From: Dyella_A sp050749815
Lineage (GTDB): Bacteria > Pseudomonadota > Gammaproteobacteria > Xanthomonadales > Rhodanobacteraceae
Direction of reading: 5' to 3'
Assembly: GCF_050749815.1 (NCBI RefSeq)
Contig: NZ_CP192735.1
Span: forward strand, 682,001 to 746,000
Length of the DNA stretch: 64,000 bases
The notes under the pieces were generated by a model, which saw only the letters and a program-made list of their open reading frames with translations, did no database searches and was not told the origin of the DNA. Shown here piece by piece: positions 1 to 6,741 of the stretch; within the stretch, counting starts at the first letter, position 1; each line of letters begins with the position of its first letter. The position numbers and the translations under genes were made by a program.

Positions 1-897
1 GAACATCGGGTTACCCGGGTGCTGGGAGTTGTCGAGGGTGAGCGCGGTGAGGGCGGACTTTTGCAGTGCGGCCTGCTTGAGGGCTGTGGCAGTGTCTTTA
101 CCGATCACGCCATCTGGAGTCAGTGCATGTGCCTTTTGGAACGACATGACCGCTTCCTTGGTCCGGTGGCCGAAGTCACGGTCTGGCTTGATGGCTTGTC
201 CGTCCGCAGCCGTATAACCCAGCGTAGCGAGTTCTTTCTGGAACCTGCCGACAGCCTCGCCATGGTCGCCTTGGCGATACAGATGCACCGCCACGGGCTT
301 CTGGTTCCGGAGTGCTTCCTTCAGCTCGGCATCGGTCAGCGGAGGGGTCACTTTCGTCGTGCCCGCCTTCCATGACTCTGCTTTCGCTACGCCATCCGCG
401 AGCGCATCAAGCTCGGCAGTGGTCATGTCCTTCACCTTCTTGCCGTGAAGGTCCTGCCCCTCGGCTTCGGCGGTGGCATAGATGACAGACGCTTGATGGG
501 CGTAATGCGTCTTGCCGCTGTAGTCCGCCTTGGAATAGGCCTTGACCAAGTCGTCGACAGTCTTGTCAGCCATGTTGTCGCCAAGCAGGAGCTTTTTCTG
601 CGCCGACCGGCCGGCCTCGTAGCTTTCGAAGACAGCATTTCCCCATTGGTCGAGATCCACGACGCCGTCGTAATGCGACTGGGCACTCTCCAGCGCCTTT
701 TCCTTGCTTCGATGGGAATGCACGCTTGAGTCGGCGCTGCCTTTGAACTCGAACTTCAGATTGCCCGGGTTGTTGTTCCGCCAGGCGACGGTGCCGCCAT
801 GGGCAGTCAGCCAATGGCCGTCTTCCAGTTCATAGACCCGGGTCGTGCCTTGGGTTGCGACGAGTCGGGTGATCTTCTTGTCCGAAAGGGTATCCAT
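1..897 (-). CDS. X-T4SS effector-like peptidoglycan-targeting protein (partial, C-terminus outside window)
   Basis: 299 residues are visible; the gene runs off base 1. The ATG at 897 follows a strong AAGGAGG. Residues about 40-200 form a globular domain with a lysozyme-like NNNPGNL signature, and about 205-285 match a PG_binding_1 domain (FQKELATLGY, then DFGHRTKEAVMSFQKAH). The visible end, LDNSQHPGNPMF, looks like the opening HPxxPxF/Y motif of an XVIPCD, the C-terminal secretion signal that VirD4 reads in the antibacterial X-T4SS. No signal peptide is present, as expected for T4SS delivery. It is the last gene of a minus-strand operon, 12 bp after a secreted-protein gene that may encode immunity. 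Effector status is inference. The missing C-terminus would settle whether a full XVIPCD is there. Confidence 0.7.
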   Translation of the reverse strand, partial: MDTLSDKKITRLVATQGTTRVYELEDGHWLTAHGGTVAWRNNNPGNLKFEFKGSADSSVHSHRSKEKALESAQSHYDGVVDLDQWGNAVFESYEAGRSAQKKLLLGDNMADKTVDDLVKAYSKADYSGKTHYAHQASVIYATAEAEGQDLHGKKVKDMTTAELDALADGVAKAESWKAGTTKVTPPLTDAELKEALRNQKPVAVHLYRQGDHGEAVGRFQKELATLGYTAADGQAIKPDRDFGHRTKEAVMSFQKAHALTPDGVIGKDTATALKQAALQKSALTALTLDNSQHPGNPMF

Positions 898-909
898 GAA
901 ACCTCCTTG

Positions 910-1785
910 TTATGGATTGCCGCTGAGTACACCAACGCTGCAGTCCGTTCTCACCACCTCGCAGGCCTGGCCTCCTGCGGCGTGACAGGCTTGCATCGCT
1001 TTTGAAGCGGCTTCCGCGCTGGCCTTGGCATTCGTGGTGGCGCCGCTGAATAGCCGTTGTTGTGCATCGCGCGCCAAGCCAATGCAGCCATCTTGCTGCT
1101 GCACGGCGATCTGGCACGCTCCGTCCCGACACTCGTCAGCCATCTGCTTGCGTACGTCCTCCTGAGTCAGGTCACCATGCAGAAACATGAACTTGTGCGT
1201 GGCCGGATCGATCACGAGGGTGTTGAGGTACTGCGGGACGCTCCATTGGGCGTCCATATCTTTCAGCAGGCCTGATTTAGGCAACGGCAACGGCTCGGTC
1301 TTCGTGGCGTAGCGCCCCATGGCGACGGTAAGGCGAGTGGCTTTGGTCACATGCCACGCCCCGTTCTTCCAGGCCAGGTCGAGCGTTGTAGTCGAGGGTT
1401 TCTCGCCGCCATCCATTTGTTCTATGCGCACGTGGTGTGCGGAAACATCGAGGCCGTCGCCGTCGAACGGGTCGTCGTGGAACTGGCTGCACTTGGAACA
1501 GGCGATGACCTTGTCGCTGCTGGCCTCCGGGACAAAATGCCCCGATTGACGGCGGAATAGCGTCAGGGTTCGGAAGCGGACGTCGTTCGCATCAGGAGGG
1601 GTTTCGTAGACGGCGGCGCCAGTTGCCCCCTCTGTCGCGCTGCTGGCCTTGAAGACCAGCAGCGTCATGCCGTTGGGGGCTGCGGCTGCCACTTCGTCGG
1701 GAGCCTGAGGGAACGCGGCAGCGCACGCAGGCGCGCAAAGCGCTATCGATACAAAAAAGCCACCGAGTCGACGAGACATCTTCAT
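910..1785 (-). CDS. Secreted protein with C-terminal DUF4189-like domain, candidate immunity protein
   Basis: A 291-residue protein starting at ATG 1785 behind GAAGGAACC. The N-terminal signal peptide (MKMSRRLGGFFVSIALC) ends near CAPACAAA, pointing to the periplasm. Residues about 35-200 resemble the main part of the neighbour at 1937-2608: both share a TLLxxKA opening, a CxxC or lone Cys around the middle, and a final FAW/LAW-x-G-W strand. Residues about 225-290 carry GCIGLARD and evenly spaced cysteines typical of DUF4189. It is transcribed directly ahead of the effector gene, 12 bp away. Immunity proteins of periplasmic X-T4SS effectors are exported and encoded beside them, so that role fits, but no activity can be read from the sequence. 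Confidence 0.65.
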   Translation of the reverse strand: MKMSRRLGGFFVSIALCAPACAAAFPQAPDEVAAAAPNGMTLLVFKASSATEGATGAAVYETPPDANDVRFRTLTLFRRQSGHFVPEASSDKVIACSKCSQFHDDPFDGDGLDVSAHHVRIEQMDGGEKPSTTTLDLAWKNGAWHVTKATRLTVAMGRYATKTEPLPLPKSGLLKDMDAQWSVPQYLNTLVIDPATHKFMFLHGDLTQEDVRKQMADECRDGACQIAVQQQDGCIGLARDAQQRLFSGATTNAKASAEAASKAMQACHAAGGQACEVVRTDCSVGVLSGNP

Positions 1786-1936
1786 GGAATAGGTTCCTTC
1801 TAAAGCCTGCTGCTCTGCGTCCATCGCGCGAAGCGTAGCAAGAGGCGGAATGACCAAACGTGAGCGGAGCCAGGAGTTTATGTAGGGGTTTGACGCGGAC
1901 CATGCAAAAGGCATCAGGCACCCACTGCGCTGCCCG

Positions 1937-2608
1937 TCACTGTTTTGTCTTTCCCCGCCTATCTAGAACTTCCGCGATGGCTTCCGGATCAATGGACGAT
2001 ATGGGCGTCCATCCGAGATCCTTCGGGTAGGAAATGGTGGTTTGCGTGCCATTGTTTTCGCTATCGACGTTGGACGCCGTGGCTCGATGCAGGTACCAGG
2101 CCCTTTTGCCCTTCGACCAGGCGAACTCGAAGCTGCTCCAGCCATACCTCTGCTGGTTCACGAACGTGATGCTCCTAGGGGCGACATGGAGGTAGTCGTT
2201 CAAAGACATCGCAGGCGCGTGGCGCGCAACGTCGTTGTACGTACAGTCCACCACCTTGGTGCTGTGGTCAGCTTCGACGAGCTTGCCGTTTACCTGATGC
2301 AACACCACCAGGTCGCACGGGTTGCTGTCGAGGTCGTAGTCGCTCTTCTCGTTGGCTTGATGCCGAGCCACGATCACTGCGGCCCGGGAGCCGTCGCCGT
2401 AGAGGTCGGCTGCCTTGTAGGCGAGCAATGTGTCAGTAGGAGCGATCAACGCCCGTACATCCTGCGGCACCGCGATGGACGAGGTCTCCGCTGGCGAGGC
2501 AGTGCACGCGAGAACCACCATCGCCGCGCTGCAGCCAGCAAGCAGTTTGCTTATGGCCTTTGTGCTGTGGCGCGGGAGCGGCCGGCGCTCAGGGGATACA
2601 GAATGCAT
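1937..2608 (-). CDS. Putative lipoprotein, candidate immunity protein
   Basis: 223 residues. The ATG at 2608 is chosen over an upstream ATG at 2665 because it has AAAAGGAG in front. A hydrophobic segment leads to a lipobox-like VVLAC, suggesting an envelope lipoprotein, although about 27 residues precede the hydrophobic part, which is long. The mature part has a LYGDGSRAAVIVARH stretch reminiscent of FG-GAP/integrin-like repeats, and two cysteines (NPCDLVVL, VVDCTYND). It appears paralogous to the N-terminal part of the next gene (910-1785). It lies between an LprI-like gene and that gene on the minus strand. Its position suggests protection against the effector of the same operon; the function is not otherwise recognised. 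Confidence 0.6.
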   Translation of the reverse strand: MHSVSPERRPLPRHSTKAISKLLAGCSAAMVVLACTASPAETSSIAVPQDVRALIAPTDTLLAYKAADLYGDGSRAAVIVARHQANEKSDYDLDSNPCDLVVLHQVNGKLVEADHSTKVVDCTYNDVARHAPAMSLNDYLHVAPRSITFVNQQRYGWSSFEFAWSKGKRAWYLHRATASNVDSENNGTQTTISYPKDLGWTPISSIDPEAIAEVLDRRGKTKQ

Positions 2609-2741
2609 CGCAGCTCCTTTTGGAACGGGCTTCTGAAATCGCTCGCGGCAAAGGCGAGCAGTCATCTCTTTGTGAGGAGGCGATCAGTCATCGGTTAGCT
2701 TCGAGGGGCCAAGCCGATGCTCGCGCGCGCACACCGTTCAG

Positions 2742-3254
2742 TCACTCAACTCTCGCGAGGGTGCCGAGCCAGTCTTCCAGTTGCTGTGCACGGTAAGCCG
2801 TGCTCTCCATGAGGCAAGCCGATTCCGTCGCCGGGCCGGCGTTCGATCCGAAGCGACCGGCGCGTGCTCCACAGTCTTTGCCGCGGAAGGTCAGCCAAAC
2901 ACGCTGCGCTTGGATAGCTGCGCGCTTGTCCAGGTCATCCAAGTCCGCGAGTAGCGCCTTGTAGGCCCGGTTGAGGCGGTCGTCCTGATAGGTGAGTTCC
3001 GCGTCCGCGCAGTCCTGCTGGGCGGGCGCAGTGCCTTGGCTCTGCTCCATGCAGGCGTCGTAGGCGGGGCGAACACCGTAGTAGCGCAGGGAGATGAGGG
3101 AGAGTCGTTCAGCGTTGGAACTGATCGCGACGCCGTGGGTGGTTTCCGGTCGATCCGGCGGCTGGGGCAGGGAGTTCGGGAGTATGGCGGCTGTGGCGGT
3201 AGTGCCCATCAGGGCGAGCGCCGATGCGAGCCGCAGCGTGGAGCGCAACCTCAT
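2742..3254 (-). CDS. LprI-like (DUF1311) secreted protein
   Basis: 170 residues starting at ATG 3254 behind AAGGAAAT. It has a signal peptide (MRLRSTLRLASALALMG) and a mature domain with the LprI/DUF1311 pattern: YDACMEQ, then QQDCADAELTYQDDRLN, then WLTFRGKDC and SACLMESTAYRAQQLE, with paired cysteines. LprI of Mycobacterium inhibits lysozyme, and the family is common in the periplasm of Xanthomonadales. It is first in the minus-strand operon ending in the effector at 1-897. The second effector operon also begins with an LprI-like gene (14042-14545) and shares its upstream element. Protection against cell-wall hydrolases is a reasonable inference. Confidence 0.75.
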   Translation of the reverse strand: MRLRSTLRLASALALMGTTATAAILPNSLPQPPDRPETTHGVAISSNAERLSLISLRYYGVRPAYDACMEQSQGTAPAQQDCADAELTYQDDRLNRAYKALLADLDDLDKRAAIQAQRVWLTFRGKDCGARAGRFGSNAGPATESACLMESTAYRAQQLEDWLGTLARVE

Positions 3255-3309
3255 ATGGATTTCCTTGTCCTCGTGGCCTTCGGCCATGGTCCTGACTTCC
3301 CCGGCGAAG

Positions 3310-3375
3310 GAGCCTATCATCGGCCGGCGGCCCGGAACGTGAGCGGGCTCGGGGATTGGCGTAAGGGAACGGCGC
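3310..3375 (-). promoter_or_regulatory. Shared upstream element, copy 1 (probable promoter/operator of effector operon 1)
   Basis: 66 bp beginning GAGCCTATCATCGGC and ending GATTGGCGTAAGGGAA-N-GGCGC on the plus strand, matching 14587-14652 at about 58 of 66 positions without gaps. It ends 56 bp before the ATG of the LprI-like gene. On the minus strand its gene-proximal end reads GATGATAGGCTC, a possible weak -10. No good -35 is visible, so an activator may be needed. The exact promoter boxes are inferred. Confidence 0.6.
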
Positions 3376-3470
3376 GAGGGGCGAATCGGATGATCGAGAC
3401 AGCGGCAGTCGTGTCTAATGCCGGCGGGCAGCGAGGCGCGATGGACGATTGCACAAGGGGGCGAGCGCCT

Positions 3471-3495
3471 GAAAAGTGCACTCTGACCCCTGTTT
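3471..3495. repeat. GGGGTCAG-type repeat motif, left of Pycsar cassette
   Basis: GAAAAGTGCACTCTGACCCC followed by TGTTT. The 13-bp CTGACCCCTGTTT (3483-3495) is repeated exactly in inverted orientation at 5389-5401 on the other side of the two Pycsar genes. From memory, AAAAGTGCACTCTGACCCC is a frequent dispersed sequence in Xanthomonadales and other proteobacteria, often near REP-associated transposases. Confidence 0.6.
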
Positions 3496-3516
3496 CGGTT
3501 TCGTTCGTGACTAAGG

Positions 3517-4587
3517 ATGATGAGAGTGACTGAGCCTACTGGTGAAGTGGAAGATTCGGGCTCTGCCTCGCGGTTGGTAACTACCGATCCAGTACCCGCG
3601 GTCGAGCCCGATGTCGATTCTCAGCAGACGTGCGAACCCGTCGCGACATCTCCTGATTCACTTCTAAATGGAAGAGGGTTAATCGTCCGTTTCCAAGGCG
3701 CCGGTGGGCGCCGTCACCTAAGGCGGCAGGTTCTTGATAATTCTTTGGTGCGAGGAAGTGATCAAATTGCCGATGCGCTAATTGATCATTTATCCCTGCA
3801 GGAGCTTCAGCCGGGTCAGAAGATCATCGAACAAGGCGCGTCAGATAATGATCTTTTTTTAGTCTTGTCTGGCGCTTTTTCTGTAAAGGTTAATGGGCGA
3901 GAAGTTGCTTCACGAACGCGAGGAAGCCACTTCGGCGAAATGGCTCTCGTCGACTCTACCGCGCGCCGAGCAGCTACTATAGTTGCAAATGAATACAGCA
4001 TAATCGCTAGAATCCCTGAAGAGCCTTTTGAGCGAATTGCCGACCAGTACCCTGAGTTATGGCGGAGGCTTGCTATTGAGATTTCAAGAAGGCTTGATGA
4101 GCGGAGTCGATCACTCCGCCCGCCTCGAGAAAAGCCGGCCATTTTTATCGGCTGTTCGACTGAGTCGCGCCCAATCGCAGAGGCTATTCAACTGGGGATG
4201 CAATACGATCCATTCGTATCCGAAGTGTGGACGGATGGCGTTTTTCGTCCTTCCAATACCCCAATTGAAGATCTGAATCGCAAGATTGGTGAAATTGATT
4301 TCGGTGTAATGATAGTGACACCGGACGACCAGTCTGAAGTTCGCGGCACACGCGCATTCACTCCACGAGACAACGTCATCTTTGAGTTAGGTCTGTTGAT
4401 CGGAGCACTAGGTCGCGAGAGAGTGATGTTGGTCCAGCCGCGCGGCACTGATATCAAGATCCCGAGTGACCTATCTGGTGTGAACCCGATAACTTACTCG
4501 TCCGACAATAGTACGGAACTCCGCGTCAGAGTTGCGCCCGTTTGCACCGAACTCCGCTCCGCTTTTTCCAGGATTGGGCCGTTATAG
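3517..4587 (+). CDS. pycTIR: Pycsar effector, cyclic-nucleotide-binding TIR protein (PycTIR-like)
   Basis: 356 residues. The first about 50 are low-complexity. Residues about 55-90 (LIVRFQGAGG, then SLVRGSDQIADAL) form the helical lead-in seen in this family. Residues about 91-195 are a cNMP-binding domain with a phosphate cassette (GSHFGEMALVDSTARRAA, 136-153). Residues about 205-330 are a TIR-like domain starting KPAIFIGCS, with NVIFELGL at 286-293; Glu290 is the likely NADase catalytic residue. In Pycsar, cCMP or cUMP made by the partner cyclase on infection triggers TIR destruction of NAD+ and abortive defence. The cyclase gene follows after 9 bp. The start is uncertain: ATG 3517 or 3520 sit too close to AAGG, while GTG 3526 is better spaced. 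The codon use is AT-rich, suggesting transfer. Confidence 0.9.
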   Translation: MMRVTEPTGEVEDSGSASRLVTTDPVPAVEPDVDSQQTCEPVATSPDSLLNGRGLIVRFQGAGGRRHLRRQVLDNSLVRGSDQIADALIDHLSLQELQPGQKIIEQGASDNDLFLVLSGAFSVKVNGREVASRTRGSHFGEMALVDSTARRAATIVANEYSIIARIPEEPFERIADQYPELWRRLAIEISRRLDERSRSLRPPREKPAIFIGCSTESRPIAEAIQLGMQYDPFVSEVWTDGVFRPSNTPIEDLNRKIGEIDFGVMIVTPDDQSEVRGTRAFTPRDNVIFELGLLIGALGRERVMLVQPRGTDIKIPSDLSGVNPITYSSDNSTELRVRVAPVCTELRSAFSRIGPL

Positions 4588-4596
4588 GTATATAAG

Positions 4597-5298
4597 ATGA
4601 AGAGTCGCGTCGAAATGGAAGCGTCAGTGGTATCGATTTTTGCTACAGACTGGCAGAGGCGAGAGGGCCGTGTTGTGCCTGACAGCGACAGCGTGAGGCT
4701 AGGAAATGATGCGGTGGAGATCGATGCTACGGTCTTATATGCTGATTTAGCGGACTCTACAGGCTTAGTGAAAGGTTATAAGGACTGGTTCGCTGCGGAA
4801 ATCTACAAGGCGTATCTGACCGTTGCGTGCGATATTATAAGGAACAACGGAGGGGTAATTACTGCCTTTGATGGTGATCGCGTGATGGCTGTTTATCTTG
4901 GGGGCTCCAAGAATTCGTCTGCGGCCAAATCCGCCTTGCAAATCAGTTGGGCGATGAAAGACCTGATAAACCCGAAGTTGAAAGATCGATATCCTAAGAC
5001 TTCTTATGAAGTACGCCAAGCAGTAGGGATTGATACCGGGAGGCTGATGGTGGCAAAGGCCGGTATCCGCGGATTCAATGATTTAATTTGGGTTGGTAAG
5101 GCTGCGAATATTGCGGCCAAGCTTAGCGCGCTGCGCGACGGTGACTACGGTTCTTTTATCACCGCTGCAGTCTACAATTCGCTAAATGAGTCATCTAAGA
5201 CGGGTGGTGATCCAAAGAGGTCGATGTGGAAAGAGCATCTTTGGGCCGAAACGGGTGAAGTTGTTATGAAGTCGAATTGGCAATGGAGGCCTGCGTAA
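4597..5298 (+). CDS. pycC: Pycsar class III nucleotide cyclase (PycC-like, cytidylate/uridylate cyclase)
   Basis: 233 residues in one class III cyclase domain. The metal-binding aspartates are Asp50 (YADLADST, 48-55) and Asp94 (FDGDRVMAVY, 91-100). The transition-state region is GKAANIAAKL (167-176), with Asn171 and Lys175 where adenylate cyclases usually have Arg. DGDRVMAV and AANxAAKL, in place of GDAVMAxF and VNxAARL, are typical of PycC as I know it. The companion cNMP/TIR effector just upstream makes Pycsar the best reading. Which pyrimidine nucleotide it cyclises cannot be decided here. ATG 4597 has AGG 8 bp upstream; Met7 is an alternative. It is AT-rich like the effector gene, and a palindromic repeat follows it. 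Confidence 0.9.
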   Translation: MKSRVEMEASVVSIFATDWQRREGRVVPDSDSVRLGNDAVEIDATVLYADLADSTGLVKGYKDWFAAEIYKAYLTVACDIIRNNGGVITAFDGDRVMAVYLGGSKNSSAAKSALQISWAMKDLINPKLKDRYPKTSYEVRQAVGIDTGRLMVAKAGIRGFNDLIWVGKAANIAAKLSALRDGDYGSFITAAVYNSLNESSKTGGDPKRSMWKEHLWAETGEVVMKSNWQWRPA

Positions 5299-5330
5299 CG
5301 TCCGAAAAGGTGCGGCGAATTAGACGGACC

Positions 5331-5387
5331 GTAGCTAATTAAGTCCAGCCGTCTTCAGGCGGAGGCATCTGCTTGGCTTAGTTAGCC
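5331..5387. repeat. Palindromic intergenic repeat, copy A
   Basis: Opens GTAGCTAATTAAGTCCAG and closes GGCTTAGTTAGCC, so the ends pair. Of the same family as 7547-7624, 8922-8991, 10457-10527, 16276-16353 and 16992-17054. It lies 33 bp after the Pycsar cyclase and could fold as a hairpin in its 3' end. Confidence 0.65.
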
Positions 5388-5388
5388 A

Positions 5389-5413
5389 AAACAGGGGTCA
5401 GGTTCGCCTTTCC
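5389..5413. repeat. GGGGTCAG-type repeat motif, right of Pycsar cassette
   Basis: AAACAGGGGTCAG (5389-5401) is the exact reverse complement of 3483-3495. The downstream part, from CAGGGGTCAGG to CTTTCC (5392-5413), matches 17033-17054 at 20 of 22 positions, linking it to repeat copy E. Confidence 0.6.
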
Positions 5414-5439
5414 CTGCTTCATCTATTACCTCGTGCTGA

Positions 5440-5720
5440 TCGCGGCGCATGGTCGCCTTGACTCCCGTCCACCCCAGTAGCAGACTCGGTCCCAAGGAGC
5501 GTCGAAACTCCTCACAGAGCGGTACCCACCTCCGTCAAACCGGTGGGTTTTTTGTGCCTGCGCCATTGCAGTCACAAACCGACGTGATGCCTGCGTCGGG
5601 AGGGCGGCTAATACAACACCCGAAAGGGGAATACGCCCGCCGGCTCTGTGCGGTTTCGAACCTCCCGACTTCCCGTCGCCATCCTGGCGTGCGGGTACTT
5701 CATGGAACGAGGAGGCAAGC
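5440..5720 (+). ncRNA. Structured leader upstream of XAC0095-family gene (c4/ash-like, tentative)
   Basis: About 280 bp with several pairable segments: a terminator-like hairpin (5524-5553) and a 9-bp pair GTCGGGAGG (5595-5603) with CCTCCCGAC (5661-5669). In one frame the stretch reads RQTGGFFVPA, then MPASGGRLIQ, a pattern I know from spurious small proteins annotated next to phage P4-like c4/ash regions. Such conserved readings usually reflect an RNA element, not a protein. It could be a cis-acting leader or antisense RNA controlling the following gene. No complementary target was identified. Confidence 0.35.
5524..5553 (+). terminator. Intrinsic terminator or attenuator in the leader
   Basis: ACCCACC pairs with GGTGGGT across an 11-nt loop and is followed by a T run (5548-5553). 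It lies 168 bp before the start codon of the XAC0095-family gene, so it could act as an attenuator. Confidence 0.6.
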
Positions 5721-6416
5721 ATGTCGACCATCGATTCGGAAGATCGGAATGTCACCGGCTATTTCCTGCCGGAAGATACCCAGCTACGGCTGAAGCAGCT
5801 ACGCGAGTACGTAGGTTTCCTGACCAACCTGGCGCGACCTCGGCGGCCGGACGAAGACAGCGAGTGCTACAACGAGATTCGCCCGGGCGAGGTGGCGATC
5901 TGCTTTGAGTTGATCGAAGAGCAGATAGGGTTGGTGCTGGATGAACTCTCCTGGCCGGGGGAGCGTGGCGAAACGGCGGAGGCACCCAAGGCGGCTGCCG
6001 ATGCGGAGACAGATGCAGAAGCAGAGGCCGCAGACACGGATGCCGAGGAGCCGTACGTCGCCGAGCCGGCGTCAAACGAGGCATCCATCCGCTATGTCGC
6101 TGGCGTCACCCTCAGCCAGATCGACGACATGAACCTGCTGCTCGGCAGCCTCCATGCCTATGGCAATGTGGTGGTCTGCAGCGATCACGCCGAGCTTTCG
6201 GAAGCCACGCTCACGGTGATGGGCGACGCCATCTACCGCGACGTGGCCGATCTGCGGGAGATCCTCCGTGAGATCGATGGCCCGCAGCGGCTGGAGCCGC
6301 CGCTCGTGGTGCGACCCGGGGTGCGTGAGGAGGAAGCCACGTACCTCGCCTTGCCAGCATGTTTGCCCATGGACGGCGTGCCTCACATCGTGCGGCAGCT
6401 GCCCGCTTACCACTAG
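5721..6416 (+). CDS. XAC0095-family protein
   Basis: 231 residues with ATG 5721 behind GAGGAGG. The N-terminal part (VTGYFLPEDTQLRLKQLREY, then LTNLARPRRPDEDS, then ICFELIEEQIGLVLDEL) matches the Xanthomonadales-restricted XAC0095 family. Residues about 88-115 are an Ala/Glu/Asp-rich linker. The C-terminal half (DDMNLLLGSLHAYGNVV) is helical. No enzyme motif, signal peptide or membrane segment is seen, and the family function is unknown to me. It has its own long leader and a strong terminator after it, so it is an independent unit in the defence-rich stretch. Confidence 0.75.
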   Translation: MSTIDSEDRNVTGYFLPEDTQLRLKQLREYVGFLTNLARPRRPDEDSECYNEIRPGEVAICFELIEEQIGLVLDELSWPGERGETAEAPKAAADAETDAEAEAADTDAEEPYVAEPASNEASIRYVAGVTLSQIDDMNLLLGSLHAYGNVVVCSDHAELSEATLTVMGDAIYRDVADLREILREIDGPQRLEPPLVVRPGVREEEATYLALPACLPMDGVPHIVRQLPAYH

Positions 6417-6428
6417 CGGCTCAGCCAC

Positions 6429-6463
6429 GCGCGCCAGCGAGCCCGTTGCGCTCGCTGGCGCGC
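6429..6463 (+). terminator. Hairpin terminator after XAC0095-family gene
   Basis: GCGCGCCAGCGAGC (6429-6442) pairs perfectly with GCTCGCTGGCGCGC (6450-6463), a 14-bp stem with a 7-nt loop, 12 bp after the stop codon. There is no clear T tract. Confidence 0.55.
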
Positions 6464-6539
6464 GCTTCGTCAGCAGTTTCTAGTCGAGCGGAACACCGGC
6501 TGCGATTCGGGCTGGATAAGGCACCGGCGCCGATGGCGG

Positions 6540-6575
6540 TTAGTGCAAGGCCGCATAGATCAGTTTCGTGTGAAC
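6540..6575. repeat. Second dispersed repeat, copy 1
   Basis: TTAGTGCAAGGCCGCATAG continuing to TTTCGTGTGAAC matches 17060-17095 at 29 of 36 positions without gaps. Intergenic, between the hairpins at 6429 and 6612. Confidence 0.5.
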
Positions 6576-6611
6576 TTAAGGCTCTGCTTGCCTGCATCGG
6601 CCTCAAAAGCG

Positions 6612-6635
6612 AAAAGCGCCCCGAGGGGCGCTTTT
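6612..6635. terminator. Bidirectional intrinsic terminator
   Basis: AAAAGCGCCCC-GA-GGGGCGCTTTT is a nearly perfect stem with A and T tracts on both sides. It lies 107 bp ahead of the Abi-like gene and insulates it from upstream transcription. Confidence 0.8.
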
Positions 6636-6741
6636 CTAAGAGAGCACCCGGGGTGCGTCACGGCGAACCGCGCTGCCCACCTGATCCGGGTGTTGCGGGG
6701 TCGATGCTATCGTGTGTAAGGATTTCTTGCAAGGAAGCAGA

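Noticed and set aside
3517..5298. Reading the pair as CBASS or as ordinary cAMP signalling
   Set aside because: There is no CD-NTase fold, and the cyclase is class III with PycC-like substitutions. The TIR domain on the effector is not expected in a Crp-type cAMP system.
5449..5793. A 114-codon protein in the leader (RQTGGFFVPA and following)
   Set aside because: It overlaps the XAC0095-family start in another frame, lacks a ribosome site, and its conserved words coincide with hairpin arms, so RNA structure explains it better.
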